Positions 1 to 11,773 of a stretch of DNA of 64,000 nt are shown piece by piece. Every line of letters begins with the position of its first letter. Positions within the stretch are counted from its first letter, which is position 1. The notes beneath the pieces were generated by a model, which did no database searches, had not been told where the DNA came from, and saw nothing but the letters and a program-made list of their open reading frames with translations. Origin of the DNA: Hevea brasiliensis (Eukaryota; Streptophyta; Magnoliopsida; Malpighiales; Euphorbiaceae); NCBI RefSeq assembly GCF_030052815.1, contig NC_079505.1:19382066-19446065 (forward strand), given 5' to 3'. Both the position numbers and the translations under genes were made by a program.

Positions 1-180
1 ACTTTAACTTTTAGTAGTTTATTAGTATTTTTAACTTTTCATTAGTTTGTTTTTATCTTTTTTGGATTGCAAAATTATTATTACTTGAATGTTTGTTAGT
101 TATTATTATGTAGTTTTATGTTACTTGAAATGTAATGGAATATTTATATATTTTTTTTAATTTTAATTTTTTTTATTTTT

Positions 181-272
181 GTGCCTTGCCTCGCTCTGGC
201 GCACTCTTACGCCTTGCGCCTAGGCTCCAAGACACCTTGGCGCCTTGGTGCCCCTTGAGCCTTTAATAACTA
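181..272. repeat. GC-rich dispersed repeat fragment
   Basis: A short GC-rich island of repeated GCCTTG, GCGCC and CCTTGG words ends in a TTTAATAACTATGCC-like sequence inside very AT-rich DNA. This word composition is familiar from dispersed plant repeats built of GCGCCTAGGC-type motifs. No coding frame or boundary is visible, so the element class is left open. The flanks at 1-180 and 273-412 are AT-rich with nothing recognisable. Confidence 0.4.
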
Positions 273-412
273 TGCCTTTAGCTATAGAAAGACACACAGA
301 GATATTTGACCAAAAAAAAAAAAGGCACAAAGAGACAAAACATAACATAGAACAGATTTTAGCATATAAGAATTGGCTATAGAGAAGGCATCAACAAGTG
401 GCAAGGTTACAA

Positions 413-2691
413 CTACACTTTTTTTTTCTTAAAATCATTACCAGCTTCTTCTGACTTCAAGCATTGAAACCACCCATCGCCGGCTTCCTTGTCAGCTTAG
501 TCCAACTTTCTTGGCATCAACCTCCTCTCTGACCTTGAAAACATAGCAGTTCTTGGCATAGTTTTCGATCTATCTGTTGAAAACAATCAATATAAATCTA
601 AATCTATCTGTTTTACATGTAACTTTCCATTGGGTTGGAGCATTGGTTGACTAAGAGACAGGAAAAGACAGACTAAACCGCATCAAGGAAGACTAATCTA
701 GGATAGAAAAGAAGATAAACGAATATTCTTTTGGTGATGAGAATAGGTTCACAAGACTCGTCACTGAACAAGTCTTTCATATTCAGTGAATGGAACAAGA
801 ATTAAGAAATAAAAAGACCATTATTTCAAAAATAATAATAATAATAATAACAGACCATTAATCCTGCCAGCAGCCAAAGAACAGATTCCTGAGTCCACAA
901 ATGAAAGATGTGATATATCTGAAGAATCCAACTTATTTTGGTGGAGCTAACTATTCTTTGTTATTCCAGCTTCTTGTTTAGAAGCCCAACTGAATTGAAA
1001 ATAATAACTAAGATTTTCTTAAATAAATATAACAAACAATAATGATCATAATGATATTGAAAAGACAAATTACAAAAAGTTGGACCAATAGATCACAAAT
1101 AAAGCAGCCTCCCAGCATCCAGAACAAGCCAAGAACCTAAACATGCATGTGCGCACATGCACTGACGTGCATATGCCTTGGGCTTGTGAACATGCAAAGA
1201 AAGAATAATATGCCAGAAAGATTTAAGGGTTGTCACTAAGAATCTGCTCTTCTATCTATGTAGATTTCAAAGGAAATTCACATGTGTGTGGCATGTGCAA
1301 TTCCTTACAAAGCAAGGATACTTCACAAGGGAGATACAGGAATTTATCAGATATGCCAGAATACACTTCTAAAACTTATGAAAAATGTTCTCTAAAGTAA
1401 ATTTCAGCTTCAAAAATTTGTTGAGAGATTTCTTTGATACTCTGGGACAAATATAGATTTCTTTAAGGGAAGTGGAATTAACTACAGAAACTATGTTTAG
1501 TGATCAAATATTAAATCCTTTCTTTGTCAATTATCCTTCTTGTCCTGGAAAAATGAATTAGGGACGCTTCACAATAACTGTAAGAACAAATTCAAGTAAA
1601 TTATTGGCCATTTCCAAGAGTAAACATGAAAGAAGACGCCATGTTCAGCACTCTGTGTCCTAGTTAAGAATATGTGTCTAAATATCATAGTATGCACAAT
1701 AGAATTTGAAAGCTGGCCCAAGATCCAACAAGACCTCAATAGACCTTTACCTCCAATACTTACCACATCTTAGGCAACTGATTATCAATGGCACTTGGAA
1801 AAAGAACCTTCTAATGTACCATGCATACGGCAAATTATGAATTAAAGGACAAAAATATGTTTCTCCTAATTATCCAATAAAACGGGCAAAGAGCAGGAAA
1901 TTGTAAAAGGGAAGGACAAATGACAGATTGAAGGACTAACCAGGCCTTGATATAAGGTGGATGCGCAAACGAGGTCCTTCAAACTTCCAGTTATCTTAAT
2001 CCAAGGATTTAACCTCTTTGTTAAGTGAAGTCATCAAATCAGCTTTAAGAACTGCAAGGTAGGATGGAATGGCAGTTCCAAAACATCATAAATCTTCATT
2101 TTCTTGGCAAATCGGAAATGTACATATACAAATTCATCACTAACGCTAGAGTTATAAATTTTACACCTTTAGAAGGCCGAAGGAATTAAATTCTTAACTA
2201 GCCCAATGCTCTTTGGATTGGCCATATATTTAAGGGGCTAAAACATTAAATATTCATGACAGGTTTTGTTTTCAAACATTTCCAGTTGTTTTTTCCCCAA
2301 GAAAAACATGGAGAAGATTTTCCATTATGCATTAACACAAACTTAGGCAATTTCAATTCTGTTCCGAAGTTCCTTCTCCTAATTTTTCTAAGTGAAAAGT
2401 AGAATTCCCAAGAGAAAAAAGAAATCCATAGCTCATGTCTCTTTAATTTCGAGAAAGAGAGGACTGAATTTCGAATTTTTAGATACCCAGATCACAGAAG
2501 TTAATGAATTGCATAAAATTGGCGAAAACCTAAGAAGAAGCAATAATAAATTGCATAACGTAGTATATAATTGAAAATTTTTAAGAGTGTAAGAGATAAA
2601 ACAAACCAAGCTTGGCCTCTTTTCTGCGATCTTGGATAGATATAAGATTATAAGGGAACACTGATGAATGAGCTGGTGATGTACTGTTCAT
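413..2691 (-). pseudogene. decayed spliced gene, family not recognised
   Basis: Several pieces on the minus strand look like exons. Piece 1 (2691-2607) opens with ATG, reads MNSTSPAHSSVFPY and ends at a G|GTTTG donor. Piece 2 (2051-1941) follows a TTGCAG acceptor. The two join in phase (AAG CTT G|TT CTT) to give ...KEAKLVLKADLMTS..., and piece 2 later reads WKFEGPRLRIHLIS before a G|GTTAGT donor. Piece 2 carries an in-frame TAA at 1998-1996, just before DNWKFEGP, where a Glu codon with one base changed would fit. A terminal piece from about 569 reads IENYAKNCYVFKVREEVDAK and stops at TGA (494-492). The adjacent frame goes straight on with DKEAGDGWFQCLKSEE and ends at TAG (415-413), so a frame break is likely. 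A further possible exon lies at 1807-1765 but does not join in phase. The protein family is not recognised. This could also be a real gene with other splice choices. Confidence 0.42.
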
Positions 2692-2893
2692 CTTCTTTTC
2701 TTCTCTACTTTCACGGAAAATTTCTCACTTTTCCTTGGACTAGCGGGAAAATTAACTTCTTGGAGGTAATCTTCCTGAGCTATCCAAAGCCTCTTAGAAA
2801 TATTATGGAATAATGCCAATTCACCACTGTATCTTACAGGAATATTTAATTTAGCCTTTTTTTTATTATTTTTATTTTCTACCCTAATTGTTT

Positions 2894-2955
<62 letters not shown>

Positions 2956-3366
2956 CTGACTTAAAAATTGATTTACAAGAGTCTGTTATCTAAACTAACG
3001 AGGCTGCTTAAAAAATTATTATGTAACAATTTTTTTATTATTTTTCATTTTATTTTTTATATAAAAAATTAAATTATTATATTAACCATAATTTTTTATT
3101 AATCATTTTCAAATTTTAACTATTAAAATCTTATCTCATAAAAAATTATATAAAATTCTTTCCTACTACATGTTTTAGAAAAATTTAGGAATTCTTAAAA
3201 TTATAATTTCAAGTCATCATGTTATATATATTAAAAATCAATCATTTTTTAAATAAATTTTTGTTTAGATTGAAAAGTGGTGATTTATCTTTTAAAATAC
3301 TGTATTAATATATGTATATAATTATTCTAAAATTTAAATTTAAAATCTAATGATATATAGTTTTAT
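2692..3366. other. AT-rich intergenic DNA with (TA)n
   Basis: No gene is seen. The stretch holds a perfect (TA)n run at 2897-2951 and otherwise AT-rich, non-coding sequence up to the left target duplication of the LINE. Confidence 0.6.
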
Positions 3367-3386
3367 ATCTTTTATTAATTTAATAA
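3367..3386. repeat. LINE target-site duplication, left copy
   Basis: ATCTTTTATTAATTTAATAA is identical to 4508-4527, and the two copies flank the LINE exactly. Confidence 0.85.
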
Positions 3387-4507
3387 CTCAATTCAACTCA
3401 AATAAACCTTTATCCAAAAAACTTGGGGTGGACTATATGAATTCTCTTTCTCCACTCTAAACGATTTTTTATTAAATACTCAGAAATGTGTAATACTTTT
3501 AGGTCATGTTATTCTACTCTCATTCAAGTCAGTTTAGGTCTACTACTTCTTTTCTTTTTATCCTCTAACCTAATGTGTTCTACTTGTCTAATTGAAGCCT
3601 CCGTATGTCTACATTTCACATGATCAAACCACCTCAATCTCCTTTCTCTCAACTTATCCTCAATTAGCACCACTCCTACCTTTTCTCTAATACTCTCATT
3701 ACGGACTTTATCTAGTCTAGTATGGCCACTCATCCACCTTAACATTCTCATCTCCGCAAACTCTTATCTTAAACACATACGACTTCTTTAATGCCCAACA
3801 CTCACTACCATATAACATGATCGGTCGTATGGCTATACGGTAAAATTTTTCTTTTAACTTATTAAGAATCTTGCGATCACATAAAACTCTCGTGACACGT
3901 CTTCACTTCAATCATCCGGCTTTAATCATATGACTAACATCCTCCTCATATCCCCCATATACTTGAAGGACTGAGCCGAGATATTTAAAGTGATTACTTT
4001 GGGACAGTAGCAACAGGCTTTACCCACTTTCATTCTCTTAAGTGCTTCCTTTAATTCTAAAGATCTACTCTTTTTAGTATAGTTCACATTCTTTTCTATT
4101 GTTCTGTAGTCTATATTCACGCTATTACCATTTTGACTATTATTAAAAAGATCATCAAAATAATTTCTCCATCTTTCTTTAATGTCCTCATCTTTCACCA
4201 ACACTTTTCCTTCTTTATCCTTAATGCACCTAACTTGATTGAGATCTTGACATTTCTTTTCTCTCATCCTTGCTAATCTATAAATATATTTCTCTCATTC
4301 TTTAGTTCTAAATTTCTTATATAACTTTTCAAAAGCATGCGCTCTTACTTGACTAATTGTCTTTTTTTGCCTCTTTCTTTGCTATCTTATACTATTCACA
4401 TGCATCATTATTATCACACTTAGGTAATTTCTTATACTATTCTCTCTTTCTCTTCACTGCCTTTTGTACTTCCTCATTCCACCACCATTCCTCTTTTGAG
4501 AGTGGTC
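3387..4507 (-). mobile_element. LINE (RTE-like) remnant, internally deleted
   Basis: Non-LTR retrotransposon in minus orientation. Conceptual pieces match the plant LINE ORF2 C-terminal half: EEWWWNEEV-like text at about 4490, KDKEGKVLVKDEDIKERWRN at 4267-3926, and [20 protein letters not shown] plus RRLRWFDHVK at 3751-3524. The element is bounded by a perfect 20-bp direct repeat, ATCTTTTATTAATTTAATAA, at 3367-3386 and 4508-4527, which is a target-site duplication. The 3' end (left side) carries a TTGAGTTGAATTGAG tail of the short-repeat kind known for RTE-type LINEs. The frame jumps from the start of the RT domain (KVGKA near 4020) to a QSFKYMG segment after it, so the catalytic RT core is missing. 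Several stops and frameshifts also make it inactive. Confidence 0.85.
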
Positions 4508-4527
4508 ATCTTTTATTAATTTAATAA
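4508..4527. repeat. LINE target-site duplication, right copy
   Basis: Identical 20-bp partner of 3367-3386. It abuts the 5' end of the minus-strand LINE. Confidence 0.85.
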
Positions 4528-5620
4528 AAGCATATTAATTGATATAAAAAATTTTATTTATTAATACATGAAATAAAATTATAATTAATTATAAATTTTA
4601 TTATTAATAAAATTTTATAATATGATTTTAAAAATATAAAATATAAAAACTATTAAATTATATTATAAAAAATATAATATAAATAATAAAATAAAATTAT
4701 AAATAATTCACACAATTCTTGAATAAGACGATTAGTTATATTTTAAGTGTATATAAATTTATTTAAAAATAGCTTTTAGCCTTGGTAAAAGAAAAGAGGA
4801 AAAGAGAAATACAAAGAAAAAGCATAATTGTTAATATGTTTTGAATGGAAACATAAAAATCACCATTTGCTTCGATGGAATATGGCTTTTGTTGTGTATT
4901 GTTACTATTGTAGTGCACAGGTTTGAATCTTAATTGGTCTTCTGTGGTGTAATTTTAACTTTATTTTTATTTATTTATTTATTTTTATTTTTTTTAATGA
5001 GGTAATTTGGCAGGCTTAGAATCTGCCTGTTGTCTTGGTGGTCGACCTGTTTGAGCCCTTTTGAGCTGCATCGGTTCATTGGTTTTCTGTCCAGTTCAAG
5101 CAGGCTAAGTGGAGTTTCATGTAAAAAGGCTACACACTTATAGTAGATATATTGTTGGGTTGATTCCCAGTCCGACCAGCTTGGTTGGTCTCGAATCGAT
5201 AATTCTACAATGGTTCGATTCATAAGATTGATGTATTTAATGGGTAGATCTCGTATTGAATTTATGATAGATCAGATTTATATAATTTTTATTTATTTAT
5301 TATTTATATATTGTTAGTAAGTTATTTTAATATTCTTGCAAAAGGAAAAGAAATCATTTATATATATTTTTAGTGAAAGACTAAATAAATTCAAAATTAA
5401 GGTTTGGGTTAAATAAATTTCTGTAATTTCTAATTAAAGTCAAATAAATCTATATGTAATAAAATATTATTTTTTCTATTTTTAAATAATAACATATTAA
5501 AAATAATAATTTTATTATTAAACAATTTTTATTCACCATGTTTTTCAATTTTTTTAAAATTTTATTTTAACTAAAATTAATAAATAATTTTTAATATTTA
5601 AAATTAGAAAAATTATATTT
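4528..5620. other. AT-rich intergenic DNA
   Basis: No supportable gene. An open frame at 5223-4975 (minus) has no recognisable motif. From about 5379 the DNA begins with GACTAAATAAATTC, the left arm of a possible inverted-repeat element into which the gypsy element inserted. Confidence 0.5.
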
Positions 5621-8239
5621 TGTCACGACCCAACCTATGGGCCGGACCGGCACTAGGACCTAGGCCAGCCTAAAGCCCCCGAGGCCCGTAGTAAGCCTAA
5701 CTGTTCATTAACCCAACTCTAAGGCCCATTTGGGCCCAATATCAAGAAAACAAACGGACAAAGTCTGGCCATAAAATGGACTTTCCAACGGGGAGTTTTC
5801 GACTCACCCGACCTGTAAACACAATAAATACTCAATTGGGGAGCTCAGCTCACCCTCCACATACTCATATCCTCATAAAAATAAATGGGAGCTCAGCTCC
5901 CTCATCCAATCCATCAAACATGCATATTATTATACGTTTACAGGTCCAACATGATAATAATATTACAGACCATAATCAAATAAATACTTCTAACACATGC
6001 GAAAATTCTAGGAGTAAATAAAATTACACAAATATTGATAAACAACCTGCGAAGGAGAAAAGCAGATTAACCAAAATAAAATCCTCCTGTAGCCTGAAAA
6101 AAATATTGAACAGGAGTGAGTGTTCGACTCAGAGAGTAAAATATCAATTTTAACCATAATCTCTATAACTATCAAAAACTAATGCACCCTGTAGAGTGAA
6201 ATGCAACATCCACATCATTTTCACATCATAACATCAAAAAGGTAATTTGGAGCACTCACGCACCCTGTAGCATCAATCATAACATATGGGAGCTGATCCT
6301 ATCTGACTCTCTTAAATCCAACCTGGTGCCAGCGAAAAACTCAAGCCGGACTTTCGCTTAATAAGCCAAATCGAGGGTCCCAGCGAAAAACTCAAGCCGT
6401 GACTACCCCTTGAAGGATCGGGTCCCAGCGAAGAACTCAAGCCGTGACTACCCGTCCTATCCATAGTCCACACCACATCACACGCACGCCAACGCACGCA
6501 CACTGCTCCAAATTACCACAACAACATTATGGCACTTTTAACATTTATCAATGCATCATAAATCGTGCCTAGAGTTTAACTACATAAATATATGCATATA
6601 AGTGATGCATGGGCATACTTGAACATATAATAATAGTGAAATTACAATTAAAATTAATATTTTACTCATAGACTTGACGACAATCACTGTGGCGGCTGGG
6701 CGGAGGAAGAAGGCTGTCCCGGCTCACCTGACAATTATATTACAATTATTTAATACAATCTGACTCAATACAAACAAAGAAAAAGACCAATTACATCCTA
6801 AGTCGTGCCGAAAATCCGGCAGAGTCTCCCCTATACCTAGGACCTACCCAACCTGCAAAAGGGTTCAAAACACACTTCTATACTCATAATCCATATATTC
6901 ACAACTCAATCACATCACACAGCCCCTCCTGGGCCCATCAAATCAATCACCCATCACAATACGCAAAATTTCAATTTAGTCCTTATTATTGATCATTTTT
7001 GCAAAAACTACCCAAACAAGCTCTAAAAATTATAAAACTTTGCCCCGCGGTCCTTAGCAATATTACTAAGCTATTGCAAAAAGAATCGTAATTTTCTAAG
7101 CTACCACGAATATTTTATGGATTTTTAATCCTATTTAAGCACTAGAAAATTACGAAAAAACAAGGTTCGGGTTTACCTTTGCCGATTCCGACTTCGGGGA
7201 CGCACTCGGGACGTCTGACAATGGGGGGGGTAGCCAAAACCTCGGTCCAATTTGGAGACTTTTCCCAGACGGTCTGTTCGCCTAATTTCGCAAACCCGGT
7301 CAATTGTCGAATTTCCGCGAATCGAGGATACCTACACGAAGCCCATAACACGGGGGTTAGTACATAAATTTTTCAGAATTTTCTAAGCTCATTTAATGCT
7401 CGGAAAAACACTGCGAAGTTCCGTGGGACCCACCGAAAAACGGTGTCGGAAAAATTCGAAATTTATGTCGTTGCGAAGCTCTCGACGAATGGAGCGTGCT
7501 GGTGGCCTCGGTTTTCTCGTGGGATTCACGGTTTTCGAAAAATCTAGCCCAAAAGTCGAAATGGGCTAAAATCTTCCCGAGCAAAAATCGGACAAACCGC
7601 TAGATGGATTTCGGCGTTCTTGGTGTCTATGGAAAGCTCTCGCCGAGTAGATGATTTTCGACACAAGACCCGGTCCAATCGGTGGCCGGATCGGCCGAAT
7701 TTGGCAGGGGAAGCTGAAGCGGCACGCGCGCGCAGGGGGCGTTTTCGCGCGCGTTTTTCCGGCCGTTTGGGCGGCGGCCGGCCGTGGCGGCGCGACCGTC
7801 TGGGGTGGGATCGTGGTCGTGGCCGTGGGGGTGGGGAGCAGACAGAAACGAGAGAGAAAACGGAGAGGGCAATCGCGCGCGGGTTGGAGGAGTCTAAGAG
7901 AAGAAGACCGGTCCGATTCGACCGGTCCGATCCGGTTCGATTCGGTCGGTTCGATTCGAAATACAAAATTTTGAATTTTTACTCTGCCTCGGGACCGAAA
8001 ACGAGGTCCAAAAATTCTGAAAAAATTCCATAAAACTCAGAAAAATACGTAGACTCCAAATATATTTTTAGTTTTGTCACGTGGTCTTTAAATTAATTTT
8101 TAAAAATCATCAAAGTTTATATTTTCGAAAAATCGAACCCGATTTTTAAAATCCGAAAAATCTCAAAAAAATTCCTAAAATTTAAATAAAATTAAAATAC
8201 CAAAAATGCTCATAAATTTAATATTTTTGGGGTGTTACA
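5621..8239 (-). repeat. 3' LTR of gypsy element
   Basis: LTR of about 2619 bp, downstream in the sense of the element. It starts TGTCACGACCC on the plus strand, ends GGTGTTACA, and aligns throughout with 13243-15814. It contains a small tandem set of CCAGCGAA(A/G)AACTCAAGCCG units (about 6330-6450) and a GC-rich, CpG-rich block (about 7600-7960) that contrasts with the AT-rich surroundings. Open frames in it are not supported as genes. Confidence 0.92.
6330..6450. repeat. short tandem motif inside LTR
   Basis: Three near copies of CAGCGAA(A/G)AACTCAAGCCG are separated by related spacer text (GTGACTACCC twice). The same set recurs in the partner LTR at about 13945-14070, where its first copy is degraded. 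Confidence 0.7.
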
Positions 8240-8252
8240 TTCTTCCCCCCTT
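8240..8252 (-). other. polypurine tract of gypsy element
   Basis: TTCTTCCCCCCTT on the plus strand reads AAGGGGGGAAGAA in the sense of the element. It directly precedes the 3' LTR, which is the expected position of the plus-strand primer. Confidence 0.85.
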
Positions 8253-8301
8253 ACAGAAAATTCGTCCTCGAATTTTACACAAGGCAGAATAAAGCACATG
8301 A

Positions 8302-11300
8302 TTATACATTGAACAAATAAGGGTACTTGCTACGCATGTCCCGTTCTGACTCCCAGGTGCACTCTTCCACTGACTGACTCCTCCACAAAACCTTAACCAT
8401 AGGGATATGTTTTGATCTCAGCTGTCTCACTTGGTAGTCCACTATGGCTACAGGCTGCTCCTCAAATGTCAAGTTCTCTTTTATCTCTATCACATCCGAC
8501 TGCAGTACATGAGAAGGATCGGGAATGTATTTCCTGAGCATGGAGATGTGAAACACGGGATGAACGTGAGAAAAGGTTGGGTGGTAGCTCCAACCGGTAA
8601 GCAACTACTCCAACTCTATCAGTAACCTCAAAAGGTCCGATATACCGAGGTGCCAACTTGCCCTTCTTTCCAAATCTCATGACTCCCTTCATTGGAGAAA
8701 CCTTCAGGAATACATAGTCGCCCACTGCAAACTCCACATCCCTCCGTTTGGGGTCTGCATAACTCTTCTGTCTACTGAAAGCTGTCCTCAGTCGTTCCCT
8801 GATTAAAGGAACTACCTCTGAAGTGTACTGCACTAGGTCTACATCATGCACCTTCGCTTCCCCCATTTCTGTCCAACACAGAGGAGACCTACACTTTCTT
8901 CCATATAGTGCCTCATAGGGTGCCATCCCTATGCTGGAGTGATAACTGTTGTTATAGGCAAACTCCACCAAAGCTAGCTGCTCATCCCATTGACCTCCAA
9001 AATCCAAGACACTCATGCGAAGCATGTCTTCCAGTGTTTGGATTGTCCTTTCGGACTGTCCGTCATGCTCGAGGGTGGAAAGCCGCATCAAGTTCAATCG
9101 TGTGCCAAGTGCCTCCGCAACTTTCTCCAAAACCGAAGTGAATCATTCTCGCCGATATTATGGAAGCCGAAACTCCATGCAATCTGACTATTTCTCGAAT
9201 GTAAAGCCGGGCATACTGTGCCACAGAGTATGTAGTCTTTACAGGTAAGAAGTGAGCTGATTTGGTTAGACGGTCTACAATTACCCATATCGAGTCATAT
9301 CCTCTCGTGGTACGAGGCAACCCAGTCACAAAATCCATAGTGATCATTTCCCACTTCCATTCTGGGATAGGGAGCTCTTGCAGCTTCCCTGACGGTCTCT
9401 GGTGTTCAAACTTCACCTTCTGACAAGTCAAGCACTTGGACACAAAGTTTGCTATGTCTTTCTTCTTGCCATTCCACCAATAGCTATCTTTCATATCATG
9501 GTACATCTTGGTGGAACCTGGGTGGACATTGTACAGTATGTAGTGTGCCTCTCGCATGATTTCATTCCTGAGGTTGTCTACATCGGGCACACATATCCTA
9601 GAACCTTGTACTAGGGCGCTATCATTGGCAAATCCAAACTCACCACCTTCACCTTGTTGTACTCTCTCTATAATCTTCATCAATTGTTGGTCTCTGTGCT
9701 GGGAAACTCTAACTCTGTCCCTCAAGTCTGGCCTCACTGAAAAGTGAGCCAACAATACCCCCTCATCTGAAAGATCTAGGATTAAACCTTGATCCATCAA
9801 CTCATGTACCTCCTGAATCAGTGGTCTCTTCTCTACTGAAATGTGCGCCAAACGTCCAGAAGATGTTCGGCTCAAGGCATCTGCCACATCATTGGCCTTT
9901 CCTGGGTGGTACTGGATGGTGAAATCATAGTCTTTCATAAGCTCCATACATCTCCTCTGTCTCAAGTTCAAGTCCTCTGTGGAAGATGTACTTCAAACTC
10001 TTATGGTCGGTGTATATCTCGCACACTTCACCATACAGGTAGTGTCTCCAGATTTTTAGTGCAAAGACTACAGCCGCCATTTCCAAATCATGGGTGGGGT
10101 AGTTCTGCTCATGCCTCTTCAGCTGCCTTGAAGCATAAGCCACTACCTTTCCATTCTGCATCAAAACAAACCCTAGGCCAACTCTGGAGGAATCACAATA
10201 CACTGTGTATCCTTCACCACTCAAAGGTAGTGTCAACAGAGGGGCAGTGGTTAGACATTCCTTGAGCTTCTGGAAACTCACCTCACAAATCATCTGTCCA
10301 AATGAATGGAACATTCTTCCCGGTCAACTTAGTTAGGGAGCCGCTATCCCGGAGAAATCTTGTACAAAACGCCTATAGTAGCGGCTAAACCCGTAAAACT
10401 TCGCACCTCGATCTGTTGTAGGCCTAAGCCAATCGATTGACTTCAATTTTCTTGGGATCCACTTGAATGCCGTCACTAGAAACCACGTGTCCCAAGAATG
10501 AGATGCTTTCAGCCAAAATTCACATTTTGAAAATTTGGCATATACCGTGCTCCTCAACGTCCCGCAACACCATCCTCAAGTGCCACACGTGTTCTTCCTC
10601 GGTCCGAGAGTACACCAAAATGTCATCTATGAATACGATGACAAAACGGTCCAAAAATGGCTTGAACACCCTGTTCATCAAGTCCATGAAGGCTGCTGGT
10701 GCATTAGTGAGTCCAAAAGACATCACCAAGAACTCATAATGACCATATCTTGTCCTGAAAGCCGTTTTGGACACATCCTCATTCCTGATTCTCAATTGAT
10801 GGTAGCCTGATCGCAGATCTATTTTGAAAAAGAATCTAGCTCCTTGGAGCTGATCAAACAAATCATCGATCCGAGGAAGTGGATACTTGTTCTTCACAGT
10901 CACCTTGTTCAGCTGTCTGTAGTCGATACACAACCTCAATGACCCATCCTTCTTTCTCACAAATAAAACAGGAGCGCCCCAAGGTGAAGTGCTCGGACGT
11001 ATAAAACCCTTGTCCAAAAGCTCCTGTAGTTGCTCCTTCAGCTCTTTCAATTTTGCTGGTGCCATCCTGTAAGGTGGCATCGATATGGGGTTTGTACCCG
11101 GCACAACATCAATGCAAAACTCTATTTCCCTTCCTGGTGGCAACCCTGGAAGCTCCTCTGGGAAGACATCCATAAATTCTCTGACAACAGGAACATTTTC
11201 CATGCTGACACCTTCTACAGATGTATCTCTCACCAATGCCAAATACCCTTGGCATCCACGCCTCAACATTTTTTTGGCACTAATTGCTGACACCAAATTA

Positions 11301-11767
11301 TATGGAGCCATGCTCCTATCACCATCAAAGCTAAATTCTTCCACACCAGGTATGTGGAAATACACCTTTTTGTTCCTGCAGTCTAAAGTGGCATAGTGAG
11401 TTGACAACCAATCCATCCCCAGGATTACATCAAAATCCATTACTGGTAGAGGAACCAAGTCTGCTGGGAGGATCTTTCCATCCACTACCACTAGGCTACC
11501 CGGAAAAACCATATCTACATCTATGTTGTCACTAAGTGGGGTAGCTACTGACAAAGGGCACTCTAAAGTTGTAGGGTTTCTACCCAACCTCATGGCAAAC
11601 ACAGGGGAGACAAATGAGTGCGTAGCACCCGGATCTATCAAAACACGAGCCTCATAAGAACAGACCATAAGAATACCTGCCACAACTGCATTGGAAGCCT
11701 GAGCATCCTGGTGGGTCAGGGTGAAAACCCGAGCTTGACCCCTACCCTGAGTGGCGTAACTCGACAT
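8302..11767 (-). pseudogene. gypsy pol remnant: PR-RT-RH-IN-chromodomain
   Basis: Broken pol region in several frames. At 11767-10520 it starts with ATG and carries a protease motif [10 protein letters not shown] motifs [10 protein letters not shown] and [20 protein letters not shown], and the active site FIDDILVYS. The frame then shifts near 10530. Next, 10314-9925 holds RNase H text ([16 protein letters not shown]), and 9971-9063 holds the integrase zinc finger (H...H...CLTCQ) and core (MDFVTGLPRT...IVDRLTKSAHF). A second shift near 9100 leads into 9130-8462 (SERTIQTLEDMLR, ALYGRKCRSPLCW). The last frame, 8604-8302, ends in VKVLWRSQSVEECTWE, the chromodomain-like tail typical of plant chromoviruses. 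At least two frameshifts make an active polyprotein unlikely. Confidence 0.88.
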
Positions 11768-11773
11768 CGACTT

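Noticed and set aside
5776..6021. 81-aa open frame, almost identical at 13398-13643
   Set aside because: It is conserved only because both copies lie in the two LTRs of one element. There is no domain and no independent evidence.
7544..8033. Arg/Pro-rich open frames on both strands (also 15166-15646)
   Set aside because: They arise from the GC-rich LTR block, overlap in several frames and have biased composition.
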